Below, in pieces: positions 46,001 through 57,745 of a stretch of 64,000 nucleotides of DNA. Source of the DNA: Cymbidium sinense (taxonomy: Eukaryota; Streptophyta; Magnoliopsida; Asparagales; Orchidaceae); contig CM038214.1 in NCBI GenBank assembly GCA_021442155.1, forward strand, positions 310,527,001 to 310,591,000. The letters are read 5' to 3'. The notes beneath the pieces were generated by a model that searched no databases, was not told the origin of the DNA, and worked only from the letters and a program-made list of their open reading frames with translations. The position numbers were made by a program, and so were the translations under genes. The number at the start of each line of letters is the position of its first letter. Position 1 is the first letter of the stretch.

Positions 46001-46961
46001 ATGGTGATTTTATTTTAAAGAGACTTGGAACTATATTAGAGATGCTAAAATTCTTCTAATATATTTATTAAACTTTGGAATAATTTTATCCTATCTCTTA
46101 TTCTGTTCTTACTTGGAGAATTCAAAACTTCATTCTGTTGATTCCTTTTCTCTGGATAAAGTTTTCATTTGCCTTCTAAATGTTACTGTTGTTTTCAAAT
46201 TGAAGATATTAATCATGTTTTTATCAATGGTACTATTGCCTCTAGTTATGGCTTTGGTATGATGATCTTTTTAATACAAATCTTTTTCATGGTTTATTTT
46301 CTTTATATAAACTTCTTGAAGCTGTTTCCAAAAATTGTGAATGGTCATATCAAAGTTTTAATTGCCATTACCCTTATTTGGTTCATATGGATGGATAGAA
46401 ATGGCTAAATATCATGGTATTCCTATGAATCATAAAGGATTATTGCGGAACCAAAGAAAAAATTCATGCTCTATTTAATGCTAATTTAATTATTAACACC
46501 CAATTTGGAGGATGCAAATTTATGGCCAAAACATGGGTCTTTATCTAAGATCACCTTCTAGAAGACAAAATTATATATTGGATAAAACCTCATAATAATA
46601 TCATTAAAATTAATATGGCTCTATCTCTGAATACATTTGCTTGTGGAGGTATTTTTAGGGATTTTAAAAGCAATGCCATTTGTGCTTCTGCTTATCCTCT
46701 TAAATCTTATTGGGATATCTATGTTGAATTAATGGATGTAAACAAAGATATTGAAATTTGTTTTCAAAAGGTTTCTTCAATATTTGGATTGAAGTTGATG
46801 CTCTTTTACTCATTAACATGTTGACTTCAACTAAGATGGGAAATGCAGATTTATTCTATCTTCTTAATCACACTAGAACACTCCTCTCTCAAGTATGCTT
46901 AAAATTTCTCATATTTGGCATGAAGGAAATGCTTGCAGATTTCACGGCTAATCTAAATTAA
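43075..46961 (+). pseudogene. LINE-3 ORF2 relic: endonuclease, reverse transcriptase, RNase H
   Basis: Endonuclease start 'SIILNVRGIGTLIVHNHIRN' at 43084. The G-D-F-N motif is deleted ('LVVGNTI' near 43465), while 'SRTLSDHAPLLVY' (43692) keeps S-D-H. RT: 'STSIILIPKNDN' (44505), 'ILFKLDISKAFDN' (44747, catalytic Asp kept), 'GLRQGDPLSP' (44928) and an 'LSF-FDDFIIF' box broken by a one-base insertion near 45067. 'IKYLGALLFKGQKRSH' starts near 45258. Zn-knuckle 'CYCCFQIEDINHVF' 46178-46220. RNase H from ~46570 has lost its first catalytic Asp by a small deletion ('IKINMALS' for V-N-T-D-G-S). A shadow frame at 46615-46961 carries the remainder. Confidence 0.82.
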
Positions 46962-49135
46962 ATGATCTCACTCTTTTTATTATCTTAATTTACGTAGATA
47001 ATTGAGAGGCTTGGTTAATTTGGATAACATCAATTACCTCTAATTAATTTTAATGTGTTTTTTAGGTTTTCTATGTTTTTTCTTTGTGTGCTTTTCATTT
47101 CTTTGCATTCTTCATTTTCACTCTCTTGTCTGTTTACTTGGGAGATATCTTTAAAGTGGTTGAGTTGTTCAACCTCTGTTGAGAGGTGTTCTCATTGGTT
47201 GACTATTTTATTTAGGGATCAGAATTATGTCACTTCAAGTGCTGCCTTAGTCTTGTGGTGGCCTCTTTTTGGATTATGCCTACTACTTTGATTTTCCTCT
47301 CTTAATACTGGTTTTGCCTCTAGTTGTGGCTAGCTATTTCCTTACTTTAGAAGGTCTTTCTGCTACTATTTTTGGGCTTGGTGAGTGCTGCTGTTTGCTA
47401 CTATCCTCCACCTAACTATCTTGGGGGGCTATTATTTGATGACTATTGTTGATCCTTTCACTTTTGATTTTGTATTGTGCTTTTTGGTGGTTTTGGTATC
47501 CTCATCCCTTTTAGGCTTGGTGGCTTTTGTTTGTTGTTTTCTCCCTTGTGGCGGAAAGGTGTCTTGATTGGTGGTTGTTATTAATCTGTTTTCCCTATAG
47601 TACTGGATTTTTGATCCATAGAGTCTGGAAGGGGGTTTTCCTCTTCACTCTGGTTGGTTGTTGGTGGTGGGGTGGACCTCTCAGGCTGTAGCTTTTTGTT
47701 TGGTGGGGTGTTTACCCTAGGTTTCTAGGTTATTTTTGGTGGTTTCCTGTTGGACCTCCTATTGGTTTGTCTCTTTGCCCTCCCCTTTGGACTGCTTGCT
47801 TCCTTATCAGAGTTGGCTCATCTGCTGCTTTGTTATTTAGCTGGGTGGTCTTGTGGGCTAGCTGGTTTGGTTGGCTTTTTTTTGGTTTCTTCTCTAATCT
47901 ATTGTTAGCTAGTTGGATTTCCTTTTGGAAATTTTTCTCTATTTTGGTCTTGGCCTTCTAGTGGTTGTTTGTTGGTTACGGATTCTGGCTGTTTGCTTAG
48001 TTGGATGGCTGCTATTTTTCCTTTAGTACTATTGGCTTGGTCTATTATTTTGGCTAGGGATTTAAACTGCTTTTGGTTTCTATAGCTCCTTTTGTTTCCT
48101 GTGTCTTACCTCTTGATTGGTTCGATGGTTTTGGTTTTTCTCATAGCTATTCTTGGTGGTGATTCTCTGGTGTTTTATGGATTCCCCTTTAGTCTCCTCA
48201 TGGGTTTTTTCCTTTCTCTGGTGCTGCTATTTTCTAGTGGCTATTTTTCTATTTCTGATGGAGGCATTGCGCCTGCCTTCTTATTTCTTGCCTCTATTGT
48301 CTAGGTTGGACTGGTGGCTGCTGTTTTCATTGATCTAGTTTGGAATTGCTGGTTTCTTAGTGCCAGTTGTAGGTTGCTATTTTGGTTTTGGGCTATTGCT
48401 TGTGGTTATCTGGTAACACATGTGGGTATGGCTCTTATCCATGGTGGCTTTGCTTCCTGGGTGAATTTTTAGCAGCTACCCTCTCATTTGGGCTATGGTG
48501 GTTCTATTAATTTCCTTTGGCTTGGCCTTTAGTCGGTTGGGTGATTTGTGGGCTAGCTATTTTTTCAGTACTAGAGAATTCTTAACTTTCACTCTGCGGT
48601 TCCTTTCATCGACATAAGTGGTATGATTGGGATGATTTTCTTATTATCTTGTGGGCTTAGCATTTGTGATTGTAACCCTTCTTTGAAGTCTGGATGCTCA
48701 CATTTGTGGTTGCTTCTTTAGATGAGGGACTGAGCTTGAGCCTAAATTGAATTTTTCTCTTATATTGCTATTTATTATGTGATTAATCTTGATTTTCTCT
48801 AGCTGTACTAATTACATCATCTAGTTGCTTACAGGCTTTCTTTCAGGTCATTTGTAGGTTTCAGATCCTCGATGTGGATAGTTCAACTCTCCAAAGACTT
48901 CTGATTCTAGTAGTGGGATTCTACTGCTCTTCTTGTTTCTTATGTTGTTGCTTAGTTGTTTTTTGGTCTTTTATTTATTTTCATTAAGTTTTATTTCCTT
49001 GCTTTTGTGTATTAGATGGGGATTTCTCTCTATGGGTTGAATGTAGCTTATTGAGTGTTAAGAGAATTATCCCATCTTAAGGACCTTGTACTCCTTTCTT
49101 TATGGCAATAAAATTCTCCTCTCCGTGGGTTTCCT
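46962..49135 (+). other. LINE-3 3' UTR, T/G-rich, 2.2 kb
   Basis: Many 'ttggttggt' and 'ggtggtttt' words on the sense strand. Short hydrophobic ORFs (47055-47291, 48092-48304) have no recognisable domain. The last ~450 bp resemble the LINE-1 3' end. Confidence 0.6.
49107..49112 (+). terminator. Poly(A) signal of LINE-3
   Basis: AATAAA in 'tatggcaataaaattc', about 29 nt before the A-run. Confidence 0.65.
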
Positions 49136-49146
49136 AAAAAAAAAAA

Positions 49147-49550
49147 CCCTAACCCTAACCATAAACCCTAAACCCAAAAACACTAAACCTTAAACCCTAA
49201 ACCTTAAACCCTAAACCTTAAACCCTAAACTAACCTAAAACTACACTAAACCCAAATAAACCTAAAACCTAAATAACCCTAAAACCAAACCCTAATCTTA
49301 ACCTATAGAAACCTAAAACCCAAACCTAAACCTAAAATACAAATAAACCACAAACCCTAAAACCCAAACAAACCATAAACCCTAAAACTAAACTGGCTTA
49401 AACCTAGCCACCACCCAGCCTTGCTAAAACCCTATCAAAGGCACAGGCCATCCTTTCTGACCCTAATGACACTGCCCCTAAATAACCCTAGGCACAAAAA
49501 CCTGGAATCTAAATCCAAAACACTGAGCCCTAACCTGACTGGAAAACTAG
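49147..49550 (+). repeat. Telomere-like array, degenerate rightward
   Basis: Starts with clean 'ccctaaccctaacc' units right at the LINE-3 tail, then CCTAAA and a few 'cactga' words. No gene seen. Confidence 0.88.
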
Positions 49551-49930
49551 GCCTAAAATATAAAATAAAACTAATAAACTAAACTCAAAAGGCTAAAACC
49601 TAAACCTAAAAATAAAATAAATTAAAACTTAAATCTAGATAAAATAAATAAAATAAAATAAAATAAAATAAAAAACCAAACTAAAACTTAAACTACAAAA
49701 TAAATAGATAAACAAAGAAATAAATAAATAAAAGAAACTAAACTAAACTATAAAATAAATAATAAAACCCAAATAAAATAAAAACCATAAATGGCGTAAA
49801 CTAAACCCAATCCAAAACATAAATAAAACAAAACTTAAACTAGAAAAAATAAAAAATAAACCTAAAATTAAAAAAAAAATAAAATAAACTAAATAAAATA
49901 AAAATAAACTAAATAAACTAAACTGCTTGC
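49551..49930 (+). repeat. AT-rich block with short terminal motif
   Basis: Ends 'aaactgcttgcttaaacc' at 49919-49936, a weak copy of the recurring terminus. Confidence 0.65.
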
Positions 49931-50880
49931 TTAAACCAAAGAATCAATAAAAACCCTAAAATCGTGATCCCTAAATCCTGAGCCCATAACACAGGCCCTA
50001 AACCTACACTGACTTGTAACACTAGGCCAAAACTAAACCTGACTACCCAAACCATAGATCCTGGATCTAAAAACCACTGAGCCCCTACTAGGCTGACTGA
50101 AAGGATGACACTGGGTGGGGCTGCTGGGCCACTGAGCCACTGGGCCACCTGGGCTAAGGACACTGACCTGGGCCACTGACCCTGGGACAGCCTGGTACTG
50201 GGCCCAGAAGACCTATTCTGAGAGGCTGACCCTGGGCTGAGCCACCAGAGCTGGAGACTGGAGCCACTAGATCTAGCCTGGGCGTTAGGCCCTGGGCTGG
50301 CCAGATGCTGGCCTGGGCCTGAAGGCTGGGCTGGCCCAGGCCCTGGGCTAAAACTGGGCCACAAATAAAGGCAGGGCCTGGGCCAACTGACCCTAGGCTG
50401 ACTAGGCTCTGGGTGACCCCAGAATGACAGAGCCACTGGGACCCTGGGACTGAGCCATGGGCTCTGGGCCATCTGACCCACTGACCTGGGCCAGGCCTAG
50501 GCTGACAGCTGGGCCAGGCCAGCCAGGCCAGCCACTGAGGCTGAGCCTGGGCCTGGGCCCTGGTGACCTGGGCTGAGCTGGCCCTAAAGCCTGGGCTCTG
50601 GGCATAGCCCTGGCCAAGGCCCTAGCCCTGACCCCTGGCCTGGGCCACTGAGCCCTGGGCTAAGATGATGGGCTTTGGGCCACTGAGGCCCACCTGGGCT
50701 GGTTAAACAGGCCTGATCACTGGGCCCACTGGGACTGACTGGGCCCTGAGCTGACCCTGGGCCCTGGGCCTGGGCCCTGAGGCTGTAGCCACTGGGCGAG
50801 ATCCTAGAATGAGCCATGAGCCACTGAACTGGAGTCTGATCTAGGCAGATCTGGGCCACAAACCAAATCCACAGAACCAA
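49931..50880 (+). repeat. CTGGGCC-rich block
   Basis: Dense 'ctgggcc', 'ccaggcc', 'cactgagcc' words. It supports long minus-strand ORFs (up to 187 codons, Trp/Pro/Ser/Gly-rich) that I reject as genes. Confidence 0.72.
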
Positions 50881-51660
50881 AAACACAAACCTAAACCTAA
50901 ACTAAATAACCTAAATAAAATAAATAAAAAACCTAAACCTCATATAAGATAATAAAATAAAATAAAACCTAAAAAACTTAAACCTAAACCAAAAATAAAG
51001 AAAATAAACCAAAAAAATTAACCTAAGATAAAATAATTAAAACCTAAACTAAATCAAAATAAAATAAACTGAATAAAAAACCTAAATAAAATAAAACTAA
51101 ACATAAAATAAAAATAAAATAAACCTAAGATGAAATAAAATAAAATAAAACTAAATAAAACCTAAAACCTAAAAAAATAATCCTAAAAATAAAAAACCCA
51201 AAACTAAAAAAAAAAAACTTGAACATCAAATAAATAAAATAAACTTAAACCTAAACTAAAATAAAACTAAAATAAATAAAACTTAAACCTAATCTAAAAT
51301 AAACTAAACTAAAACTAAAATAAAATAAAATAAACTAAAATAAACTAAATCTCAGTAAAAAATAAAACCTAAAAATAAACCTAAAATAAACTTAAACCTA
51401 AACCTAATAAAATAAAATAAAACCTAATTATAAACTAAAATAAAAATAAACTTAATCCTAAAAAAAATAAAATAATAAAACTAAACTAAGAAAATAAACA
51501 TAAACCTAAACTAAACTAAAAATAAACAAAAAAATAAAACAAAACTAAAATAAATAAACATAAAATAAAGAAACTAAAAAAATAAAAATATGCATAAATA
51601 AATTTAAAATAAGTTAAATAAAAAATAAACTAAATCGGTTTGCTTGATTAAAAAAAAAAA
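50881..51660 (+). repeat. AT-rich block with terminal motif (duplicate A, part 1)
   Basis: Ends 'aatcggtttgcttgatt' plus an A-run (51633-51660). The last ~120 bp are near-identical in word order to 54480-54589, showing shared descent. Confidence 0.8.
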
Positions 51661-51820
51661 ACCCTAAACACAAACCTAAATCCTAAACCACAAATCCTAT
51701 GCCGAGCCACTGACCCTAAATCTTAAAGCTGGATACTAAACCACAAACCTCAACCCTACCACACTGACCCTAACACTAAAAACCTAAATCCACAAACTAC
51801 CAAACTGATCACACCTAAAA
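51661..51820 (+). repeat. Telomere-like spacer
   Basis: CCTAAA units ending 'cacacctaaaacataaaacctaaatct', matched at 54735-54760 in the second duplicate. Confidence 0.78.
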
Positions 51821-52486
51821 CATAAAACCTAAATCTAAATGAAATATAACCTAAATGAAATATATAAAAAAACCTAAACCTAAAATAAAATAACAACCTG
51901 GTTAAAACCTAAACATAAACCTAAAAATTAACTAATAAAAGAAACTAAAATAAATTAAATAAAACCTAAACTAAAATAAAATATAATAAACTTAAGAATA
52001 AAAACCTAAATAAAATAAAACTAAGCGTAAATAAAAACTAAATAAAACCTAAACCTAAAGATAAACTTAAAATAAAACCTAAAAGATAAAAAATTAAAGC
52101 GTGGACAAAACTAAAAAAAGCCTAAACCTAAAATAAAATAAATTAAATCTAGGCGTTAAAATAAACTAAACTAAAATAATTAAAACAAAAAACAAAACCT
52201 AAAATAAACTAAATCTAAAACCTAAACTAAAAAAACCTAAAATCCTAAAATATTACCTAAAACCTAAACCCAAAAAAATAATATAAAACCTAAAATAAAA
52301 TAAAAAAATAAAAAAAAAATAAAATAAAATAAAATTGAACTAAAAATAATAAATCTAGTAAACTAAAAAACCTAAACTAAAATAAATAAACTAAACTAAA
52401 TAAAAATAAAAAATATAATAAGCTAAAATAAATAATAAATAAACTAAATAAACCTAAACCTAGCGGTTTAATTAATTTAAAAAAAT
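51821..52486 (+). repeat. AT-rich block with terminal motif (duplicate A, part 2)
   Basis: Ends 'ctagcggtttaattaattt' plus an A-run at 52460-52487. Pairs with 54771-55383. Confidence 0.8.
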
Positions 52487-52748
52487 CCATAAACCCTAAA
52501 TCCTAACCTTAAAGTCTAAAGCTAAACCCTATACCACAAACCCTAAAAGCTGACCCAAACCTAACCTAAACCATAAAAAAAGCATAAACCCAAAACCATA
52601 AACCCAAAACCCAAAATCTAAAACCCAAAACCCACAAACCCAAACTAGCTAAACCCTAATCCTAAACTTAAACTTAAAGTAACTAAATAAATTAAAAAAT
52701 AAACATAAACCCAGAAACCTAATAAACAAAAACCTAAATCTAAACCTT
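52487..52748 (+). repeat. Telomere-like spacer and GRP leader
   Basis: CCCTAAA variants, then the leader AAAGTAACTAAATAAATT near 52676 just before GRP copy 5. Confidence 0.85.
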
Positions 52749-53206
52749 AATAATAGGCAGAACCTTGATGGCAGGAACATCACTGTCAACCAGGCTCAGT
52801 CAAGATCTAATAGTGGAGGCTGAGGCGGAGATGGCAGTTATCGGAATAGTGGTGGGGTATTTAGAGGTCTTTGGTGGATATGGTGGTGGGGCAATGGTGG
52901 TTATGGAGGGGAGGAGGTGTCAGGTTACAAGTAATGGTGGGAGGAGAGATGATATGATGGTGGATCCTACTGAAAGGCTGGGGTAGTTGATGGAACTTGA
53001 GAAACTAAAGAACGGTCGATCTGTCTGCTTATGGAACTATCTTTCTGACAGCAATTCTAGTTATATAGGGTTTTTGATGAGCTCTATGCATTCCCATTTT
53101 AGATCTATGTCGTCGCTTGTGTCAGAGAAAATGCGGTGTGTTACTTGGTTGATGAAATCGAAAAGAAGAAATGTTGAATCAAAATTTGTTCACTGTTTAA
53201 AAAAAA
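52749..53206 (+). pseudogene. GRP retrocopy 5 (duplicate A)
   Basis: Junction 'taataggcagaaccttgatgg', the RRM end 'DGRNITVN'-like region, Gly-rich part, 3' UTR with 'tctatgtcgtcgcttgtgtc' and 'gatgaaatcgaaaagaagaa', A-run 53199-53206. Frame-broken: the 73- and 94-residue ORFs here are out of frame with the parent protein. Confidence 0.78.
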
Positions 53207-53920
53207 CAAAAACCCTAAACCCTAAACCCAACAACCTTAATCCTCAAAACAATAAACCAAAAAAAATCTAAATCTAAACTAAACTAACCCTAAACCTTAC
53301 AACCATCCCACACTCTCCCTAAACCTAAAAAACCCCTCACCAAAAACTAAATAAAAAACTAAAACCCTCCACTCCAACCACCAGGCCTGAGCTGACCCTA
53401 AATGACTAGGCTCTGTGACCTATGACCTAGCCCTGAGTGACCTAGGCCCTAGATCTGGCTCTGGGCCCAGGCCAGCCAACCTGAAGCCTGACCTGGCCAG
53501 AATACTGGGCCACCAGGCTGGCACTGACCCTGGGCCAGGCCAGATGGGCTAGGCCATGAGCCTGAATACTGGGCCACTGGGCCTGAAACTAAAGACCCTA
53601 ACTAAAAACCCTAGGCCCAGTGCTGGGCACTAAAAGATGGCAGGCCCTAACTAAACTGAGCTGGACCCAAACCCCAGGCCTTCCTGACCAGGCCACTGGG
53701 CTAAATAAATGGCCTTGATCACTGACTGGCCACTAAATAAGGCCCAGAAACCCAGGCAGATCCACTGGAGCTCCCAAACTGACCTAGGCCCAGGCCAGCC
53801 AAAAACCAGGCCCAGATCCTAACCCCCAGACTAGCCCAGGCCACTGAGCCACACCTGGGCCATGAGCCCTAAGACCTGGGCCTCAGCCACAGGCCTGATC
53901 TAGCTAACCTAAACCAAAAC
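53207..53920 (+). repeat. Telomere-like then CTGGGCC-rich DNA
   Basis: CCCTAAA for about 170 bp, then 'ctgggcc', 'caggcc' words to 53910. No gene. Confidence 0.7.
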
Positions 53921-54589
53921 TAATAAAAAACTTACCTATAATATAATAAAATAATATAAAAACCTAAAAAAACTTCATAAACATTAATAGATAAATAATA
54001 AATAATAAAATTTCCTAAACTAAATTAAAATAAAATAAACTAGATAAAAAAATAAAATAAAAACTAAATGTAAATAAAATAAACCTAAAATGAATAAAAT
54101 AAAATAAATAAAAACTAAACCTAAAAAAATAATAAAATAAAATAAAACTAAGAAAAAAACCTCAAATAAAATAAAATAAACTTAAAATAAATAAATAAAC
54201 TAAAAAAATAAATAAAAAAACTTATACTAAATCCTAAAAAATAACTAAACTAAACTAAAATAAAATAAAGTAAACTAAAACTAAACTAAATCTCACTAAA
54301 AAATAAAACTAAAATAAACCTAAAATAAAAACAAAACCAAAATAAAAAAATAAATTAATGTAAAATAAAATAAAAAATAAACTTAATCCAAAATAAAATT
54401 ATAATAAACTAAACTAAAAAAAAAAATAAACAAACTAAACCTAAACTAAATAAACTAAAATAAAGCCTAAATTAAAATAAATAAACATAAAATAAAGAAA
54501 CTAAAGTAAATAAAAAAAATATCCATAAATAAAAAAATTTAAAATAAACTAAATAAACAAAAAAAACTAGTTTACATAATTTAAAAAAA
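53921..54589 (+). repeat. AT-rich block with terminal motif (duplicate B, part 1)
   Basis: Ends 'aactagtttacataattt' plus an A-run at 54566-54588. Counterpart of 50881-51660. Confidence 0.8.
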
Positions 54590-54770
54590 CCCTGGTGACC
54601 CTAAATCACCCTAAACCTAAACCTTAAACCCTAAACAGGCCAAAATCCTGAAATATTAAATGCTACCCACCCTAAACCCTGACCACTAAACACACTAAAT
54701 CTAGATCCTGACCACTGATCCACAGGCCACTACCACACCTAAAACTAAATCTAAATGAAATGGGAACAAA
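54590..54770 (+). repeat. Telomere-like spacer
   Basis: CCCTAAA/CACTAAA words, ending in 'cacacctaaaactaaatct' shared with duplicate A. Confidence 0.78.
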
Positions 54771-55383
54771 AATATATAAGACTTAAGCTAAATAAAATAA
54801 AACCTGGGTTAAAACCTAAACCCAAACCTAAATAAAATAAAATTAACTAATAAAATAAACTAAATAAATTAAATAAAACCTAAACTAAAATTATAATAAA
54901 CCTGGAATAAAACCTAAATAAATAAAACTAAACATAAAATAAAACTAAATAAAACCTAAACCTAAAAATAAACCTAAAATAAAACCTAAAAGAAATAAAA
55001 ATAAAACATGAAACTAAAGAAAGACTAAAATAAAAATAAAATAAATCTAACGTGACTAAAATAAACTAAATTAAAATAATTAAAATAAAAACCTAAAATA
55101 AATAAAATAACCTTAACTAAAAATAAAACCTAAAAATCTAAAATAATACATAAAAACCTAAAAATAATATAATTAAAGCTAAACCTAAAATAAAAATAGA
55201 ACTAAAAAACAAAATAAAATAAAATTGAACTAAAAAATAAACCTAAATCTAAATTAAAATAAGAAACCTAAACTAAAATAAATAAACTAAACTAAATAAA
55301 AATAAAAAAATAAAATAAGCTAAAATAAATAATAAATAAACTAAATAAATCTAAACCTAGTGGTTTACTTAATTTAAAAAAAA
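54771..55383 (+). repeat. AT-rich block with terminal motif (duplicate B, part 2)
   Basis: Ends 'ctagtggtttacttaattt' plus an A-run at 55357-55384, one of the cleanest copies of the terminus. Confidence 0.82.
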
Positions 55384-55590
55384 CCATAAACCCAAAATCG
55401 TAACCCCAAACCTATACCCTACCTGACCTAAACCTTGTGCACTAACCCTAAACCATAAACCCTAAAGCATAAACCCAAAACCCTAAATCACAAACTAACC
55501 TAACTAATTATAAACCTAAAAGTAACTAAATAAATTAAAAATAAACATAAACCCAGGAACCTAATAAATAAAAACCTAAATATAAAGCTT
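55384..55590 (+). repeat. Telomere-like spacer and GRP leader
   Basis: CCCTAAA variants, then the leader AAGTAACTAAATAAATT near 55518. Confidence 0.85.
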
Positions 55591-56035
55591 AAGAATGGGA
55601 AGAACCTTGACGGCATGAACATCAGCAACCTAGTCTGAAGTTGGAGGTTAAGGCGGAGATGGAAGTTATCAAAATAGTGGTGGGGCATTTAGAGGTGTTG
55701 GTGGATATAGAGGTGGTGGTCAGAGCAATGGTGGTTATGGAGGAGGCTGTCGGATTCAGGCTGTAATGGAGGGAGAGATGGGGATATGATGGTGGATCCC
55801 ACTACTGAGAGGTTAGGGTGGTTTTGATGGGAACTTGAAAGCGAAGAATGGATCCGATCTGCCTTATGGGCTGTCTTTTAGAGATGATTCTAGTTATATA
55901 GGGTTTTTAATGAGCTCTATGTGCTCATTTTAGATCTATGTCATAGCTTGTGTCTTAGAAAACTTGGTGTGTTACTTAGTTGATGAAATCAAAAGAAATA
56001 TTGAATCAAATTTGTTCACTGGGTTTAAAAAAAAA
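55591..56035 (+). pseudogene. GRP retrocopy 6 (duplicate B)
   Basis: Same 5' junction ('aagaatgggaagaaccttgac'), Gly-rich part and 3' UTR ('agatctatgtcatagcttgtg', 'ttgatgaaatcaaaag'), A-run 56027-56035. The leader and AT-rich blocks before it match copy 5, so copies 5 and 6 arose by one duplication about 2.85-2.9 kb in period. Confidence 0.78.
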
Positions 56036-56626
56036 TAAAAAACCTAAAAACTAAACTAAAACTGAACCCTAATCCAAAATTAAACCCTAAACCTAAACTA
56101 AAACCTAAACCCTAAAACTCTAAAACCTAAATGTTAAACCTAAACCTAAAACTAGTAAATCATAAACCAAAAAAACCACAGAACAAATAAAAGCTAAAAC
56201 ATAAACCTAAACTAAATAAAACCTAAAAATAAAATAAATAAAAATAATTAAACCAACATAAAATAAAAAACCTAAACACTAAATCTTAAACCCTAAACCC
56301 CCCAACCCTAACCCTGGCCAAACCCTAAACTTGACTTTAATCCCATGACCACTGAAGCTAAACCACACCTTAAAACCTACAAGCCTAAACCTAAATCTAA
56401 ACCCAAACCTAAACCATACATAAACTTAAAAACCACAAACAAAATAAAAAAATACCCTAATAAAAAAAATAAAACCAAAATAAACTAAATAAAAAAAACC
56501 TAAAGATAAATAAACCAAAATAAATAAACTAGGCTAAATAAAATAAAAATAAACAAGATAGAATAAATAAAGTAAATGATAAATAACTATATAGTGATAC
56601 CTACCTGGGTTTGTTGGTTTAAAAAA
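56036..56626 (+). repeat. Telomere-like DNA, then AT-rich block with terminal motif
   Basis: CCTAAA units to ~56160, then AAATAAA words with a short telomere-like interlude (56285-56420). It ends 'ctgggtttgttggttt' plus an A-run at 56605-56627. Confidence 0.7.
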
Positions 56627-56971
56627 ACTTAAATCCTGGGCCCTATCTGGGCTAAATCCACCCTGACCTCTTTGCCTGTCAGAAACCACTAAGCCACCAG
56701 GCCCTGGGCCCTACACTGGGCCTGACCTAAAACTCACTGACCCTCCCTGGGCCACCAGGCCCTAAATAAACTTTAAAAACCACCACACCTACCCCTAAAC
56801 CTTACACCCTAAACATTAAACCTAAAACCCCAACCCAAAACCTTAAACCTAGCCCAGCATAAACCATAAAACCATAAACTCTAAACCCTAAATCAGAAAA
56901 GCCTAACCCACCCTATAAATTTAAAAAAAATAAACTTGAACCTAATAAACTTAAACCTAAACCTAAACCAT
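56627..56971 (+). repeat. Short CTGGGCC-rich stretch, then telomere-like DNA
   Basis: 'caccaggccctgggcc' words to ~56770, then CCTAAA and CCATAAA up to GRP copy 7. Only the second half of the usual leader ('aacctaataaac') is present. Confidence 0.7.
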
Positions 56972-57462
56972 AAGAATGGGAAAAACCTTGATGAGAGGAA
57001 CATCACCGTCAACCTGGCTCTACCTAGATCTAGCGGTGGAGGCAAAGGTGGTGACGGCGGTTATCATAGTGGATGTAGGGGATCTCGAGGTGCTTATGGA
57101 TATGGAGGTGGTGGTTGGAGCAATGGTGGTTATTGAGGCAGGAAGAGCAATGGAGTTTATAATCATGGTGGAGAAGGAGGGAGAGATCGGGGATTTGATG
57201 GTGGATGTCGCTACTCGAGATGCTGGGGTGGTTCTGATGGAATCTAGAGAAACTAAAAAATGATCGATCTGATATGTTGCTTATGGAACCGTGTCTTTAC
57301 AGTAGAGAGAGTTCTAGATATATAAGGTTTTTTATTTGCTCTATGCGTGGTCATTTTAGATTTATGTCATCACTTATGTCTTAGAGAACATGGGGTGCTA
57401 CCTGGTTAATGAAATCAAAAAGATGAAATGTTGAATCCGAATTTATTCTTTGTTAAAAAAAA
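56972..57462 (+). pseudogene. GRP retrocopy 7, best preserved reading frame
   Basis: The + frame reads 'KNGKNLDERNITVN' and then a Gly-rich tail with 'RSSGGGKGGDGGYHSG' and 'GAYGYGGGGWSNGGY', up to a premature stop at 57136; the remaining tail ('DRGFDGG'-like) follows in frame-shifted DNA. The first residues match the end of the RRM (alpha-2/beta-4) of class IV glycine-rich RNA-binding proteins such as the GRP7/GRP8 type. Everything upstream, including RNP1 and RNP2, is absent. The A-run is at 57454-57462. It identifies the parent gene of all nine copies. Confidence 0.82.
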
Positions 57463-57745
57463 CCTAAACCTAAAACCCAAACTAAAACCTTTACCTTAAA
57501 CACTAACAATAAAAATGAAAAAATAAATAAATAAAACCTAACCTCAAAACCCTAAATCCTAAACTAACTTGAAACCCTAAACCTAAAACCTAACTGAGCC
57601 CAAACCTAAACCCAAAACCACAAACCTTAAATAAACCTAAAACCCTAAAACTAAAATAAAATAAAACCAAACTAAAACTATAAACACTAGGCAAAAAACT
57701 AAACTAACCTAACTAAATAAAATACACAAACCACAAACCACAATC
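57463..57745 (+). repeat. Telomere-like array
   Basis: CCTAAA/CCCTAAA variants. No gene seen. Confidence 0.82.

Larger units (their letters stand above)
41521..49146 (+). mobile_element. LINE-3: apparently full-length L1-clade retrotransposon
   Basis: About 7.6 kb. The 5' end 'ttcctctcctctctttgcgatgctcggatttc' matches LINE-2. ORF1 and ORF2 relics follow, then a 2.2-kb T/G-rich 3' UTR whose end ('aaggaccttgta', 'ggcaataaaat', 'gggtttcc', A-run 49136-49146) matches LINE-1. CCCTAACCCTAACC begins at once after the A-run, the cleanest LINE-telomere junction here. Confidence 0.88.

Noticed and set aside
49918..50886. Long minus-strand ORFs (up to 187 codons), rich in Trp, Pro, Ser, Gly and Gln
   Set aside because: They are read from the CTGGGCC-rich block. 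The composition follows the repeated word, there is no domain, and similar ORFs appear over the other CTGGGCC blocks (40678-40953, 57863-58318).
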